DNA from: CAIZGX01 sp044239865
GTDB taxonomy: Bacteria > Bacteroidota > Bacteroidia > Flavobacteriales_D > Sanyastnellaceae
Length of the DNA: 64,000 bases
Reading direction: 5' to 3'
NCBI GenBank assembly: GCA_044239865.1
Contig: JBIIAO010000002.1
Location: forward strand, 248,001 to 312,000
In this document: one piece after another, positions 9,666 to 17,901 of the stretch
Layout: each line of letters opens with the position of its first letter
How positions within the stretch are numbered: position 1 is the stretch's first letter
Made by a program: the position numbers and the translations under genes
The notes under the pieces: generated by a model
The model's database searches: none
Told to the model about the DNA's origin: nothing
Seen by the model: the letters and a program-made list of their open reading frames with translations, nothing else

Positions 9666-10103
9666 TTAATTATACAGATGAAGATATCCGGTAACCGAAT
9701 TGAAGTCTGCGTTGTACTGAAGCAAATTGTAATTCGCTGGACCGTTGATTAGGCTTCCATCTGAAAGCAACCACTTGCTTCCAGAGCAGGTGTCTGAAAC
9801 GGTTACATTGTCAGTGTTTACTTGAACATAGCACGGATTATCGGGATTGTGCGTACTTCTTGCATCGAAGACTGAAAACACATCGAGATCGTTTCGATAA
9901 ATAATTAAATCAACTGTGTTGCCGTTGTAATAAACCCAACCCGTTGGAACAGTTAAGTCGAAAAACGTAGGTTCGAAAATATTCACGTTGATTGAAAAGG
10001 CGATTTCATTGAGCATTTGGCTTCGGTCCGTGCATGAATGCATAGGGACGAACAAAAGTCCAAAGAATAAAAATCCGGCAACGAGCTTCTTCAACTTATC
10101 CAT
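9666..10103 (-). CDS. Small lipoprotein with degenerate Rieske-like fold
   Basis: A 145-residue protein with a signal peptide and a lipobox-like MHSC (Cys24), so probably a membrane-anchored lipoprotein. Residues 35-145 resemble small Rieske-type [2Fe-2S] lipoproteins of Bacteroidota: VFDARSTHNPDNP at the first ligand loop, DTCSGSKWLLSDG at the second, then INGPANYNLLQYN and a terminal LHLYN. Rieske ligands are CxH and CxxH; here the first Cys is Ser (STH) and the last His is Ser (CSGS), leaving only His85 and Cys106, with an extra Cys91. A standard cluster therefore cannot form. It overlaps the tsaB 3' end by 8 bp. Family similarity is by eye; an unrelated beta-rich lipoprotein is possible. 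Confidence 0.6.
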   Translation of the reverse strand: MDKLKKLVAGFLFFGLLFVPMHSCTDRSQMLNEIAFSINVNIFEPTFFDLTVPTGWVYYNGNTVDLIIYRNDLDVFSVFDARSTHNPDNPCYVQVNTDNVTVSDTCSGSKWLLSDGSLINGPANYNLLQYNADFNSVTGYLHLYN

Positions 10104-10746
10104 TCAAAATATTTTTTTTCGATTCTGTCGGAACAAATTCCTTCATGTAGAAAGGTTCAATTTGCGCCATGTGTTCTTCAAATTTAGTGGAAGAATTGGG
10201 CAATAAACCAACAAAATGTTTTGCGCTTGGTGGAATGTTTTCCATTTGATCTTCCTTCAATATAAAATCCTTCACTTTAAACGCAGCATCTCCAACAAAG
10301 ATTGCTTTCTCTACTCCGAGATTGGCTCGCCATTCTTCATTAAGCGTGGCGAATGACCAACTTCCATTTGAAAAAACATAGGCATCGTTTCTTCGCGCAT
10401 CGATTAAAGCAACAGGCATGTCACCCGAATCGTTTCCAACTGAATTAACTAAAAGTTCTCCCGTGGTAATAGCAACCATTCCAATGTTCAAGGCATAAGC
10501 TAATCCTTTAGCTGCGGTCACTCCAATGCGCAAACCGGTGTATGAACCCGGGCCAATACCAACTGCTATTCCATGTAAATCAGAAGGCTTCAAATTGTTG
10601 CGATCTAGAATGTCTTTCATCATTTGATGAAGCGCTTCGGCGTGAACGAACTCTGTTTCTTCGCGTTCAAAAAGATCGACTAACACGTTGTCTTTTATAA
10701 GCGCGACACTGCAATTCCGCGTAGCGGTTTCCAAACACAAATACAT
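10096..10746 (-). CDS. tsaB: tRNA threonylcarbamoyladenosine biosynthesis protein TsaB
   Basis: TsaB is the ASKHA-fold partner of TsaD in making t6A37 on ANN-decoding tRNAs. The 216-residue product begins MYLCLETATRNCSVAL and contains the signature GIGPGSYTGLRIGV, with AEALHQMM upstream. Like other TsaB proteins it is shorter than TsaD and lacks the metal-binding His pair. Its start overlaps the hlyD-like stop by one base, and its end overlaps the next gene by 8 bp, so an essential translation gene is tied to the efflux genes upstream. Identification is secure. Confidence 0.94.
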   Translation of the reverse strand: MYLCLETATRNCSVALIKDNVLVDLFEREETEFVHAEALHQMMKDILDRNNLKPSDLHGIAVGIGPGSYTGLRIGVTAAKGLAYALNIGMVAITTGELLVNSVGNDSGDMPVALIDARRNDAYVFSNGSWSFATLNEEWRANLGVEKAIFVGDAAFKVKDFILKEDQMENIPPSAKHFVGLLPNSSTKFEEHMAQIEPFYMKEFVPTESKKNILNG

Positions 10747-12017
10747 TATTTCTTCTCCTCTAACTTAATCTTATCGCTGTTCGCAAGATCTTTCGATAAG
10801 AGTTCATAAGGACCTGTTACAATTTCTTCTCCTTCATTCAATCCTTTTGTAATCTGAATGAAAGTGCCGTCCTGAATGCCTGTAGAAACTTGCTTCATTT
10901 CAACGGTATTGTCTGCTTTCTTAACGAAGACGACGGTTAATGAAATATTATTTTGAAGGGAATCTGCGCGTGTTGTGACAGAAGCTGTTGGAACCGCTAG
11001 GGCTTGACTGGCTTCATCTGTGTGAATTTTCACTGTGGCACTCATGCCTGGCTTAAACGGCGAATTATTTTCTGAATTTCCATTTACACCTGCATAGGAC
11101 TCTTTCACAATTCTGACCTTCACCGAGAAGTTCGTTACTTGCTCTGTGCTTGCGGCTAGGCCTTGCCCAGCGTTCAAAGCGGAATAGCCCACTTCGGTTA
11201 CAACGCCTTTGAACGTTTGATCGCTGAAAGCGTCTATCTCCACGTCTGCAGTATCTCCGACTTGAACATGCACGATGTCCGTTTCGTTCACCTCTAAATC
11301 AATTTCCATTTCATTCAAAACCGAAACTTTCATAATCACATCACCGCTCATCATATTGTTTCCGAGAACCGTTTCTCCGAGCTCTTTCGCCAAGGCGGTA
11401 ACGGTTCCCGAAATAGGCGCAACGATGGTTGTTCTTCTTAAGTTTTCTTGCGCTTCGCTCTTTCCAGCGTCGGCACTTGCTATGGAGAAATTGGCACTGT
11501 GCACACTTTCTTCAGCGGCTTCCACTTCGGCTACAGAAGATTCTAACGCACTGCTAGCGTTGTCGTATTCAGCCTGAGAGATGGCTTTTTGATCGATCAA
11601 TTTTGAAAGTCTTCCAAGTGTTGTTTCTTGCAAGCGCTTTTGTGCTTTCGCTTGTGTTAAGCGAGCTTTCGCGCTTGACAAATTACTTTTCGCTGTGTTC
11701 AAGGCTGCTTCAGCGCGACTCAGGGCAGAGACATACAGGTCGGGGTTAATGCTAACTAACAGTTGTCCTTTCAACACATAATCTCCTTCTTTCACGGGTA
11801 ATTGAACAATCTGCCCAGAAACTTCCGACTGAATTTTCACTTCCACAGATGGTTGTACTTTTCCGCTTGCGGCCACGACTTCACTTAAATCTCTCTTCTC
11901 TGCCTTTCCAAGTGTAACCACCTTCGCATCACCTGAACCGAAAATCATAGGCAATACAACTGCAGCAATAATCACAACGATTACCGAAATCCAGATCCAT
12001 CTTTTTTTGTTTTTCAT
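10746..12017 (-). CDS. Efflux periplasmic adaptor (HlyD/MacA type membrane fusion protein)
   Basis: A 423-residue adaptor linking an inner-membrane transporter to a TolC channel. A basic start and transmembrane anchor cover residues 4-27. The barrel-sandwich halves are near 55-95 (EVSGQIVQLPVKEGDYVLKG) and 195-225 (TTIVAPISGTVTALA). Between them lies an alpha-helical hairpin rich in Ala, Lys, Gln and Glu. Beta-barrel and membrane-proximal domains follow, with PFKPGMSATVKI and GLNEGEEIVTGP. MacA-like adaptors pair with MacB ABC transporters, but no transporter gene is next to it: the downstream gene is tsaB. Its start overlaps the tolC stop by 4 bp. Confidence 0.92.
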   Translation of the reverse strand: MKNKKRWIWISVIVVIIAAVVLPMIFGSGDAKVVTLGKAEKRDLSEVVAASGKVQPSVEVKIQSEVSGQIVQLPVKEGDYVLKGQLLVSINPDLYVSALSRAEAALNTAKSNLSSAKARLTQAKAQKRLQETTLGRLSKLIDQKAISQAEYDNASSALESSVAEVEAAEESVHSANFSIASADAGKSEAQENLRRTTIVAPISGTVTALAKELGETVLGNNMMSGDVIMKVSVLNEMEIDLEVNETDIVHVQVGDTADVEIDAFSDQTFKGVVTEVGYSALNAGQGLAASTEQVTNFSVKVRIVKESYAGVNGNSENNSPFKPGMSATVKIHTDEASQALAVPTASVTTRADSLQNNISLTVVFVKKADNTVEMKQVSTGIQDGTFIQITKGLNEGEEIVTGPYELLSKDLANSDKIKLEEKK

Positions 12018-13444
12018 GGTTGAGACATTAAAGGGACTCCCATGTAGAAGTCAATTATTTTTCGTTTAAAAATCCAGTCGTATTTACTTCGAACAAAATT
12101 AGATTCTGCCTGCTGCAAGCGGTTGCGCGCATCAAGGTATTCAGACATTCCAACAACACCTTGATTGAACCGCAGCTCGTTCCAATCGAAAGCCAAATGA
12201 CTTGCCTCAACTGCTTTCTGAGTAGCTTCGTAGTTGGCTTTTGCGCGTGTGACATCGAGGTACGCTTTGCGCACTTCTTGTTCCAACTGCACTTTAGTTT
12301 GCTGAACGTTTAACTCATTATCAGCTCGCGTCAATTGAGCGCGTTTAATTGTCACGTCGTTCGAAAATCCATTGAAGATGGGCAGCGTTAAGCTAAAAAA
12401 TAGGGATTGGTTTACGTTATCTCTCAGCTGATTCCCGAAGGGCTTAGTTGAGTAATCATCTACACTGTATATAGCTTGGGGAAGAGAGAACACATATTGA
12501 TTCGAACCGAAGACTTGTCCGATTGGAAAGGACAATGAATCGGGGGAACCTGTTAACACCTTCGATGCACCTGAATATCCAGATCCATACGAATAACTCA
12601 TGTTCAGGCGAGGCGACATTCCACCTTTCGCGATGCTCATATTTAAATTGCTCGAGGCCAGTGAAAGCTCAGCTGATTTTATTTGCGGAAATGTGGCGAG
12701 TGCATTCTGAACACACGCTGTTAAGTCGGGAATTTTCTCTGCAATATTGAACGAAGAAAAATCGGCTTTAATATTGAAACTTCCTTGCTCTTGCTCTGTA
12801 AGCTGCATCAATTGGGCTATGTCTAGAATGGCAGATTGCACATTGTTTCCTGCCGAAATATAACTGGCCTCATCTGAAAACAATTGCGCTTCTATATCGC
12901 GCAGACTGCCTTCTGCAGCATTGCCTGCATTCACTAAATCGTTAATGCGTTTAACTTGTTCCTTGGTGCGATTGAGAGTTAGTTCTGTTGAAGCTTGAAG
13001 CTCTGTTGTAAGCAATACATTCAAGTATGCAACAGAGACTTGCAATGCCAATTGATTGCGCTGATAATCGAAGGTGAGCAATTGTGCGCGTGTGTCAACT
13101 TCTGCCTTCTTGTATTGATTCACATTTTGAAGTCCGGAAAATAGCGTCACACTTGTTGAGAGCCCCAAGCTGTTGCTTTGGATACGTTGCGTTGCGAACT
13201 GATTGGTAAAAGGGTCAATTCGCTGTCCCCAGTTGTAACCGTGAGATACCTGTCCGTTTAAGTTGGGAAGGAAACTCCCCAAGGCTTGCTCCTGGTTCAG
13301 TTTGGTTTGTTCAAGACCGAGATTGTTTCTTTTCAATCCAATATTCCGTTCAATAGCTGTGCCCACGCATTGTTGCAAAGTCCATTGAGCATGAGAAAAA
13401 TGACTTCCTAAAATGACTAAGAAAACAAGGAAACAACGCTTCAT
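12014..13444 (-). CDS. TolC-family outer-membrane efflux channel
   Basis: A 476-residue outer-membrane factor. Counting from the ATG at 13444 it has a signal peptide (MKRCFLVFLVILGSHFSHAQ) followed by TLQQCVGTAIERN, the usual first helix of the family. Two OEP repeats follow, each with long amphipathic helices, and strand segments such as NLNGQVSHGYNWG and RLNMSYSYGSG. Alternative starts exist at ATG 13468 and TTG 13489, but the extra residues are basic and not signal-like, and the TTG lies inside the promoter box. It is the first gene of the seven-gene operon and overlaps the adaptor gene by 4 bp. Confidence 0.92.
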   Translation of the reverse strand: MKRCFLVFLVILGSHFSHAQWTLQQCVGTAIERNIGLKRNNLGLEQTKLNQEQALGSFLPNLNGQVSHGYNWGQRIDPFTNQFATQRIQSNSLGLSTSVTLFSGLQNVNQYKKAEVDTRAQLLTFDYQRNQLALQVSVAYLNVLLTTELQASTELTLNRTKEQVKRINDLVNAGNAAEGSLRDIEAQLFSDEASYISAGNNVQSAILDIAQLMQLTEQEQGSFNIKADFSSFNIAEKIPDLTACVQNALATFPQIKSAELSLASSNLNMSIAKGGMSPRLNMSYSYGSGYSGASKVLTGSPDSLSFPIGQVFGSNQYVFSLPQAIYSVDDYSTKPFGNQLRDNVNQSLFFSLTLPIFNGFSNDVTIKRAQLTRADNELNVQQTKVQLEQEVRKAYLDVTRAKANYEATQKAVEASHLAFDWNELRFNQGVVGMSEYLDARNRLQQAESNFVRSKYDWIFKRKIIDFYMGVPLMSQP

Positions 13445-13486
13445 AAATCTTCGGAAATTTCCAAACATCACAAGACATTTGGTATT

Positions 13487-13494
13487 CAAAGGTA
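13487..13494 (-). promoter_or_regulatory. Promoter -7 box for the tolC operon
   Basis: TACCTTTG on the minus strand matches TAnnTTTG. It lies 42 nt before the ATG at 13444 and 18 nt before the alternative ATG at 13468. No clear TTG is seen at the -33 position, so this is a one-element call. Confidence 0.4.
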
Positions 13495-13506
13495 ATTGAA
13501 GTTCTT

Positions 13507-13740
13507 TTAATTCGCTTTGAAGAAATTCGTGATTCGCTTCCTGAAAAACACGATTGCCAGGACCGCAAGAAGGGTGTATGGAATCAGCATTAAATAAAGT
13601 ATTCCTGTGTTCAACCCTTCGGCCAAACTTCCGGAAGAATTCTGACTTGCCGTTTCAGCAGTAGCCTTGCACATGGCGCATTGCGCGTAGGTGGCGACAT
13701 TCAACGCAAAGAAAAATACGACAACGAAAAGCTTTTTCAT
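13507..13740 (-). CDS. Small CxxC membrane protein of the cytochrome oxidase cluster
   Basis: A 77-residue protein: a signal peptide (MKKLFVVVFFFALNVATYAQ), immediately followed by CAMC (Cys21, Cys24), a polar linker, one transmembrane helix (ILYLMLIPYTLLAVLAIVFF) and a basic tail. The mature N-terminus would place the CxxC pair just outside the cytoplasmic membrane. It starts 2 bp after the end of the DUF420 gene and ends the oxidase operon, so a role in copper or thiol handling for oxidase assembly is plausible but inferred. I start it at ATG 13740, as the longer frame to 13815 overlaps DUF420 and has no signal character. Confidence 0.75.
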   Translation of the reverse strand: MKKLFVVVFFFALNVATYAQCAMCKATAETASQNSSGSLAEGLNTGILYLMLIPYTLLAVLAIVFFRKRITNFFKAN

Positions 13741-13742
13741 GT

Positions 13743-14285
13743 TCATTGGTAAAAAGGTGAAATCATGAAGTAAACAATAACGCCTGTTACCGCGACATAA
13801 AACCATATTGGCCAAGTGTATCTCGCCAGTTTTTTATGCTCAGGAAATTCTGCTATGAGCGCTCGGTAAGCGGTAAATAAGATGAATGGAAGAATGATTG
13901 CCGCGAGAACAATGTGTGTGGAAAGAATTACCAAATACAAACCTCTCATGGAGTTGCCCTTAGGAAATTCTGTTTCTCCAGCGAACATGTGGTGTCCGAT
14001 GTAAGTCACTAGGAAAATGACACTCAAGAAAATAGCACCTTTCATTAACTTTTTGTGCAGTTCAAAGTTCTTTTTCTTAACGGCAATTAAGGCCGCAACA
14101 AGAAGAATAGAAACACTTCCGTTGATGAGTGCATTGGCTTTGGCCAACAGGTGAACATCGAATCCCAAATCTACATCGGTGAATTTCAAGTAGCGCAAAG
14201 ACACGACTACCAAGAATACAACTGCCGATACGAGATAGATTAGAGTCTTCGCTAGCTTATCGTTCTTTTTCAATTCTGCTTCCAT
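13743..14285 (-). CDS. DUF420 family membrane protein
   Basis: A 180-residue protein with five hydrophobic helices. Conserved features of DUF420 visible here are NALINGSVSILLVAALIAV, HKKLMKGA, the YIGHHMF pair of His and the ILSTHIVLA helix. DUF420 proteins (B. subtilis CtaM-like) are needed for activity or assembly of heme-copper oxidases, which fits the location directly after sco1 in the cox cluster. I start at ATG 14285 (MEAELKKN) because the longer frame to 14387 is read inside the sco1 gene. It lies 4 bp after the sco1 stop and 2 bp before the small CxxC gene. Confidence 0.85.
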   Translation of the reverse strand: MEAELKKNDKLAKTLIYLVSAVVFLVVVSLRYLKFTDVDLGFDVHLLAKANALINGSVSILLVAALIAVKKKNFELHKKLMKGAIFLSVIFLVTYIGHHMFAGETEFPKGNSMRGLYLVILSTHIVLAAIILPFILFTAYRALIAEFPEHKKLARYTWPIWFYVAVTGVIVYFMISPFYQ

Positions 14286-14289
14286 GGTC

Positions 14290-14952
14290 TTATTTCTTAA
14301 GTAACAAATGTAAATCTGTAAACAACTGATCCACCGCTTTTGTTGAGGTTCCGTCGTAATATCCTCGAATTTTTCCTTCCTGATCAATCAATGCGATTTG
14401 ATCGGTGTGAAAGAATCCGCCTTGTGCCGTATCAGATGGAAATGCGGTTAGCTTGTACCCCTCTCTCGCCTGCCAGTATATGTCTTCTTCATTTCCAGTC
14501 ACGAAATTCCAATTGGAAAAATCTGCGCCCATTCGATTGGCATATGCTTTCAGAGCTTCAGGTGTATCGTTTTTCGGGTCTACAGTGTGTGAAAGAAATA
14601 CGACTTGGTCGTTTATGTTTTCTGATTTAGCCGAATGTTGCAAACGGGCCATCTGAGAAGATAACATGGGGCAAATACTCGTGCAGTTCGTGAAGAAAAA
14701 ATCGATCACGGCAATTTTTCCTACCATGAAATCATTGGTAATGATTTTCCCCTCTTGATTTGTAAATGCAAACAGAGGAATGGGGTCGTATACGGTATCT
14801 GGAATTCCTTCACCCTTTTCATTGTATTTGATTTCAATTCCGAAATCACCGAAATAGGGCAATGTTTTTTCTTTCTGACCGGGTGACTTTACAGGATCAG
14901 TGCATGCCGCAAGTGCGACAAATACCAGCAAAAACAAACGATTAATAGCCAC
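14290..14952 (-). CDS. SCO1/SenC/PrrC family copper chaperone lipoprotein
   Basis: SCO proteins deliver copper to, or reduce, the CuA site of oxidase subunit II. This 220-residue protein has a lipobox ending at Cys17 (VALAAC) and a thioredoxin-like fold. The copper ligands are present: Cys90 and Cys94 (FFTNCTSICPML) and His182 in GGFFHTDQIALID. LSHTVDPKNDTPEALKAYA is the second family signature. It overlaps the upstream SCO-like gene by 11 bp. Of the two SCO-type genes in this cluster, this is the one expected to be functional in metal transfer. Confidence 0.93.
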   Translation of the reverse strand: MAINRLFLLVFVALAACTDPVKSPGQKEKTLPYFGDFGIEIKYNEKGEGIPDTVYDPIPLFAFTNQEGKIITNDFMVGKIAVIDFFFTNCTSICPMLSSQMARLQHSAKSENINDQVVFLSHTVDPKNDTPEALKAYANRMGADFSNWNFVTGNEEDIYWQAREGYKLTAFPSDTAQGGFFHTDQIALIDQEGKIRGYYDGTSTKAVDQLFTDLHLLLKK

Positions 14953-15583
14953 GCTTAATTTTTCTCTTTTTATTTAAGATTGCAATGTCTTCCATGAGGT
15001 TTTCGAAGTGGTACTCCGTATTGCCATAGAGTCCGCGAATGTGTCCACCTTCGTCAACAGCTCTAAAAACGGCTTCGTTTTTCAAATCTTGAATCAGAAA
15101 TCCATTGCGAACAAATGAAGCCATAGCAGCGGAATCTCCTTGAAGAAACTGCCACTTTGTTTTGTTGTTCGAGTATCTTAAATTCTGGGTTACATAGGCC
15201 TTCACAGCAGCCGTATCTGAGTATCCGTTTGGATCGAAGCAAATGATTGAGATGTCGGGCTCCATGCGAAACTTAAAATTCGGGATGAGCAATCTCTCTG
15301 TGATTTTAGGAAGGTTTGGATCTTCGAAATCTACGAATGCAGCTATCCAAATTTTCCCCATCAATGAATCTCGATTGATGAGTTGGTTGTCTTGGTTTAC
15401 AAATGCGAAATCTGATATCTGATAGTCCGACGTTTCGCATCCGGCGTCACAATTCGGACCGAAATAAAGTGGTTCACTAAAATTATGCTTACCCAATGGC
15501 CCTAAGACAATGAGCAGAGTGAGTGGAATAAAAAAAAGCATACCCACCAATAGGATATACTTTTTTATTTTTTTTTTATTCAT
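14942..15583 (-). CDS. SCO-like thioredoxin-fold protein lacking the usual copper ligands
   Basis: A 213-residue paralogue of the next gene: N-terminal transmembrane anchor (residues 9-30), then FAFVNQDNQLINRDSLMGKIWIAAF, which aligns with FAFTNQEGKIITNDFMVGKIAVIDF of the canonical SCO. At the CX3C position it has VDFEDPNLP, and the histidine before the IRGxY strand is also absent (EAVFRAVDEGGHIRGLYG). A different CX3C pair, Cys45 and Cys49 (PNCDAGCETSD), sits just after the membrane anchor. Lysine-rich ends. It lies 11 bp after coxIV, overlapping sco1 by 11 bp. A redox or structural assembly factor seems likely; copper transfer by the standard site is not possible. Confidence 0.7.
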   Translation of the reverse strand: MNKKKIKKYILLVGMLFFIPLTLLIVLGPLGKHNFSEPLYFGPNCDAGCETSDYQISDFAFVNQDNQLINRDSLMGKIWIAAFVDFEDPNLPKITERLLIPNFKFRMEPDISIICFDPNGYSDTAAVKAYVTQNLRYSNNKTKWQFLQGDSAAMASFVRNGFLIQDLKNEAVFRAVDEGGHIRGLYGNTEYHFENLMEDIAILNKKRKIKRGY

Positions 15584-15594
15584 TGTTCTTCAGC

Positions 15595-15972
15595 TTAGCC
15601 GAAGATGTTGTGTCCTTCTTGCACACTTACACCTTCATACAAACCAATAAAGATTAAATACATGATGAATATTGCATAAGGCAGAAGAACTACATACTTG
15701 AGGTTCTTTCTTTCGTCGCCAAGGTGCATAAAAATTAAAACAATGTATGCAGCCTTTACCAAAGTGAGGACTAAGAAAGTTAACTTGATGGTTTCCCAAG
15801 CAAATGTTCCATTTCTTTTGAATGCAACACCCATGAATACTTCAATGATTGTGATTACTGTTAATAGTACAGTTACCGCATATAATTTCTTACGAATTTG
15901 CTTTCCAGCCGCTTCGTCGTGTTTTGCATTAAGAGCATAGCTCTCGTTTACAATAAGGTCGTCTCTTTCCAT
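15595..15972 (-). CDS. Cytochrome c oxidase subunit IV (prokaryotic type)
   Basis: A 125-residue protein with three transmembrane helices and a short soluble N-terminus (MERDDLIVNESYALNAKHD). The helix pattern LTVITIIEVFMGV, FLVLTLVKAAYIVLIFMHLGDE and YAIFIMYLIFIGLYEG is typical of bacterial COX4 proteins, including the FMHLGDE motif between helices two and three. I start at ATG 15972, since the longer frame to 16023 runs into the subunit III gene. It lies 14 bp after subunit III, in the oxidase operon. Confidence 0.88.
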   Translation of the reverse strand: MERDDLIVNESYALNAKHDEAAGKQIRKKLYAVTVLLTVITIIEVFMGVAFKRNGTFAWETIKLTFLVLTLVKAAYIVLIFMHLGDERKNLKYVVLLPYAIFIMYLIFIGLYEGVSVQEGHNIFG

Positions 15973-15986
15973 GATAATCAGTAATA

Positions 15987-17012
15987 TTAGATAAGGTAGA
16001 AGAATGTGAATACGAATACCCAAACAAGGTCAACGAAGTGCCAGTACAATCCGATTTTTTCAACCATTTCATAATGTCCGCGGTTCTCGAAGATTCCTTT
16101 AACAGCCATTAACCAAACGATGATGTTGATTAACACACCTGAGAATACGTGGAAACCGTGGAAACCTGTAACGAAGAAGAAGAAGTTCGCGTATTGCTGT
16201 TGCATCGCGTATTCATTCTTATGCATGTTCGCTCCAAACGCCATTGAACCTGGCTCCATAGCCGACCAAATCTTTTTAGCGTCTTCACCTTTTACCACCA
16301 ACTTACGAAGGTCTTTTCCGTCTTTGTGCTCGAGGGTGTATTTGTTCAAGACAATTTCTTCAGGAACCATTGTAGAAATATCTTCATGTGTTTCGCCAGA
16401 AGCGTGTTCACCGTGTCCTCCGTGCTCGTCATGAGCAACAGGTTCTTCAGCAAGCTCCATTGCGTGCTCATACTTGTGACCGAAGTCGCTTGTCATATGC
16501 ACCCACGTTCCGTTATCCAACGTTATTTGATAAGTGTTACCTGCATCGTCAGCAGCTGCAACGGTCATGGGTTGATTTACTTGGAATCCACCACCAGAAC
16601 CGTGAATAAAGTGAGACCATTCCCATGCCTGTGAACCCAAGAAAATGAAACCACCAATAATGGTAAATCCCAACCACTTCACCACGCCCTTCTTATCCAT
16701 TCGATGTCCGGCCTCTACAGCCAATACCATTGTAACAGAAGAGATAATTAAGATGAAGGTCATTAATGCCACATACATCAACGGATAAGATCCGTGTAAG
16801 CCAGGTAGGGCCTCGAAAACTTGTTCACCAACAGGCCACAGGTCTGAGCTTCCGTGACGAATTACACCGTAAGCTGTAAGTAGTCCGCTAAATGTGAGGG
16901 CATCCGATACAAGGAAAAACCACATCATCATTTTACCATAAGAAACGCTAAAAGGAGAACGGTTACCGTCCCACAATTCGTCCTTCGTTACATGTTCTGA
17001 TTGACCTGACAT
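15987..17012 (-). CDS. Heme-copper oxidase subunit III with His-rich insertion
   Basis: A 341-residue subunit III. Conserved helices are recognisable: SVSYGKMMMWFFLVSDALTF, LILIISSVTMVLAVEAG, SQAWEWSHF, FFFVTGFHGFHVFSGV and GLYWHFVDLVWVFVF. Between the SQAWEW helix and the TGFHGFH helix there is an extra soluble stretch of about 120 residues (roughly 140-260), rich in His, Glu and Gly (EHGGHGEHASGETHED). This places a large loop on one side of the membrane; metal or proton handling is possible but unproven. It follows the first subunit III gene after 109 bp, a gap in which I see only a weak TAAAATTG box before this start. Confidence 0.9.
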   Translation of the reverse strand: MSGQSEHVTKDELWDGNRSPFSVSYGKMMMWFFLVSDALTFSGLLTAYGVIRHGSSDLWPVGEQVFEALPGLHGSYPLMYVALMTFILIISSVTMVLAVEAGHRMDKKGVVKWLGFTIIGGFIFLGSQAWEWSHFIHGSGGGFQVNQPMTVAAADDAGNTYQITLDNGTWVHMTSDFGHKYEHAMELAEEPVAHDEHGGHGEHASGETHEDISTMVPEEIVLNKYTLEHKDGKDLRKLVVKGEDAKKIWSAMEPGSMAFGANMHKNEYAMQQQYANFFFFVTGFHGFHVFSGVLINIIVWLMAVKGIFENRGHYEMVEKIGLYWHFVDLVWVFVFTFFYLI

Positions 17013-17121
17013 AATTGTAAATGAAATTTGGCTGCAATTTTACTTCAAAAGCATCAATTTAGAAAAGAGAATCGGCATTTTTCACTATTTTGAACAATTC
17101 TGAATAAGCTAATAGTTGCGT

Positions 17122-17901
17122 TTAATAGATGTAAAAAATGAAGAAGAACAGGTAAATCCAAAGTATTCCCATGAAATGCCAATACATACCATTGGAATTG
17201 AGGCTAATCCATTTGTCTTTGTTTAACTTACCATTCTTCAGTCTGAATAGGTTCACCAAGAGATAAATGAGTCCACATAGCAAGTGTGCAATGTGCAAAT
17301 AAATTAGTACGCTGAGCATTGCGCCTGACGCATTGAAGGTTGTGAGAACTTCTAACGTCTTGTCTTCTCGCGTTTGATCGGGGCGGACATAATAGTAGTT
17401 ATCGCCTTCCTTCACGAGGGTCTGGCCATTCAATTCAAAATAATAATTCGAACCGTACTCACCGTTCAACTTACCCAAGGTGTTCCAACGCGATTGCTTC
17501 AGTCCCTGTTCAGTTTGGGTAATTGTGTTTCCCATTCCCATGGAAGCCATTTCGTTCCAACCCTTGTTTTGAGTGAAAACGAAGGCTATTCCTAAAATGA
17601 ATGTTGCCAAAGTCAGGTAAAATGCCTTTGACTGACTTCCTGCTTTCAAAGCTTTTAAAGCCATAATAAGTGTTACACTACTCAGAACTATCAATGCATT
17701 TCCAACCCAAAAAATACTTGGTGGTTGAATGTGCACCCACAATAGTTTTCCATAAAGTACCATTATGGCACTTGTGATTCCGCCGAAGAGCATGACCACT
17801 GCGAAGATAACTAGCCAAACAATCATCTTTTTCGAACGCAGTTCTACTTCGGGGTTTTGACCATCAAAAGGATTAATTTGTTTAAAGTCTGTGTTTTCCA
17901 T
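17122..17901 (-). CDS. Cytochrome c oxidase subunit III (second copy)
   Basis: A 259-residue subunit III homologue. It has the N-terminal KKMIVWLVIFAVVMLFGGI helix, WVGNALIVLSSVTLIMAL, FTQNKGWNEM (the counterpart of FxGxQAWEW), LIYLHIAHLLCGLIYLLVNLF and the final NGMYWHFMGILWIYLFFFIFY. It carries a shorter soluble insertion (about 60 residues, around 125-185) than its neighbour. Two consecutive subunit III genes between cyoE and subunit IV are common in Bacteroidota oxidase clusters. It overlaps cyoE by one base. Confidence 0.9.
   Translation of the reverse strand: MENTDFKQINPFDGQNPEVELRSKKMIVWLVIFAVVMLFGGITSAIMVLYGKLLWVHIQPPSIFWVGNALIVLSSVTLIMALKALKAGSQSKAFYLTLATFILGIAFVFTQNKGWNEMASMGMGNTITQTEQGLKQSRWNTLGKLNGEYGSNYYFELNGQTLVKEGDNYYYVRPDQTREDKTLEVLTTFNASGAMLSVLIYLHIAHLLCGLIYLLVNLFRLKNGKLNKDKWISLNSNGMYWHFMGILWIYLFFFIFYIY

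Noticed and set aside
17013..17121. Small RNA or riboswitch between the two subunit III genes
   Set aside because: The 109-bp gap shows no stable hairpin or known motif, only a weak TAAAATTG promoter-like box before the second gene.
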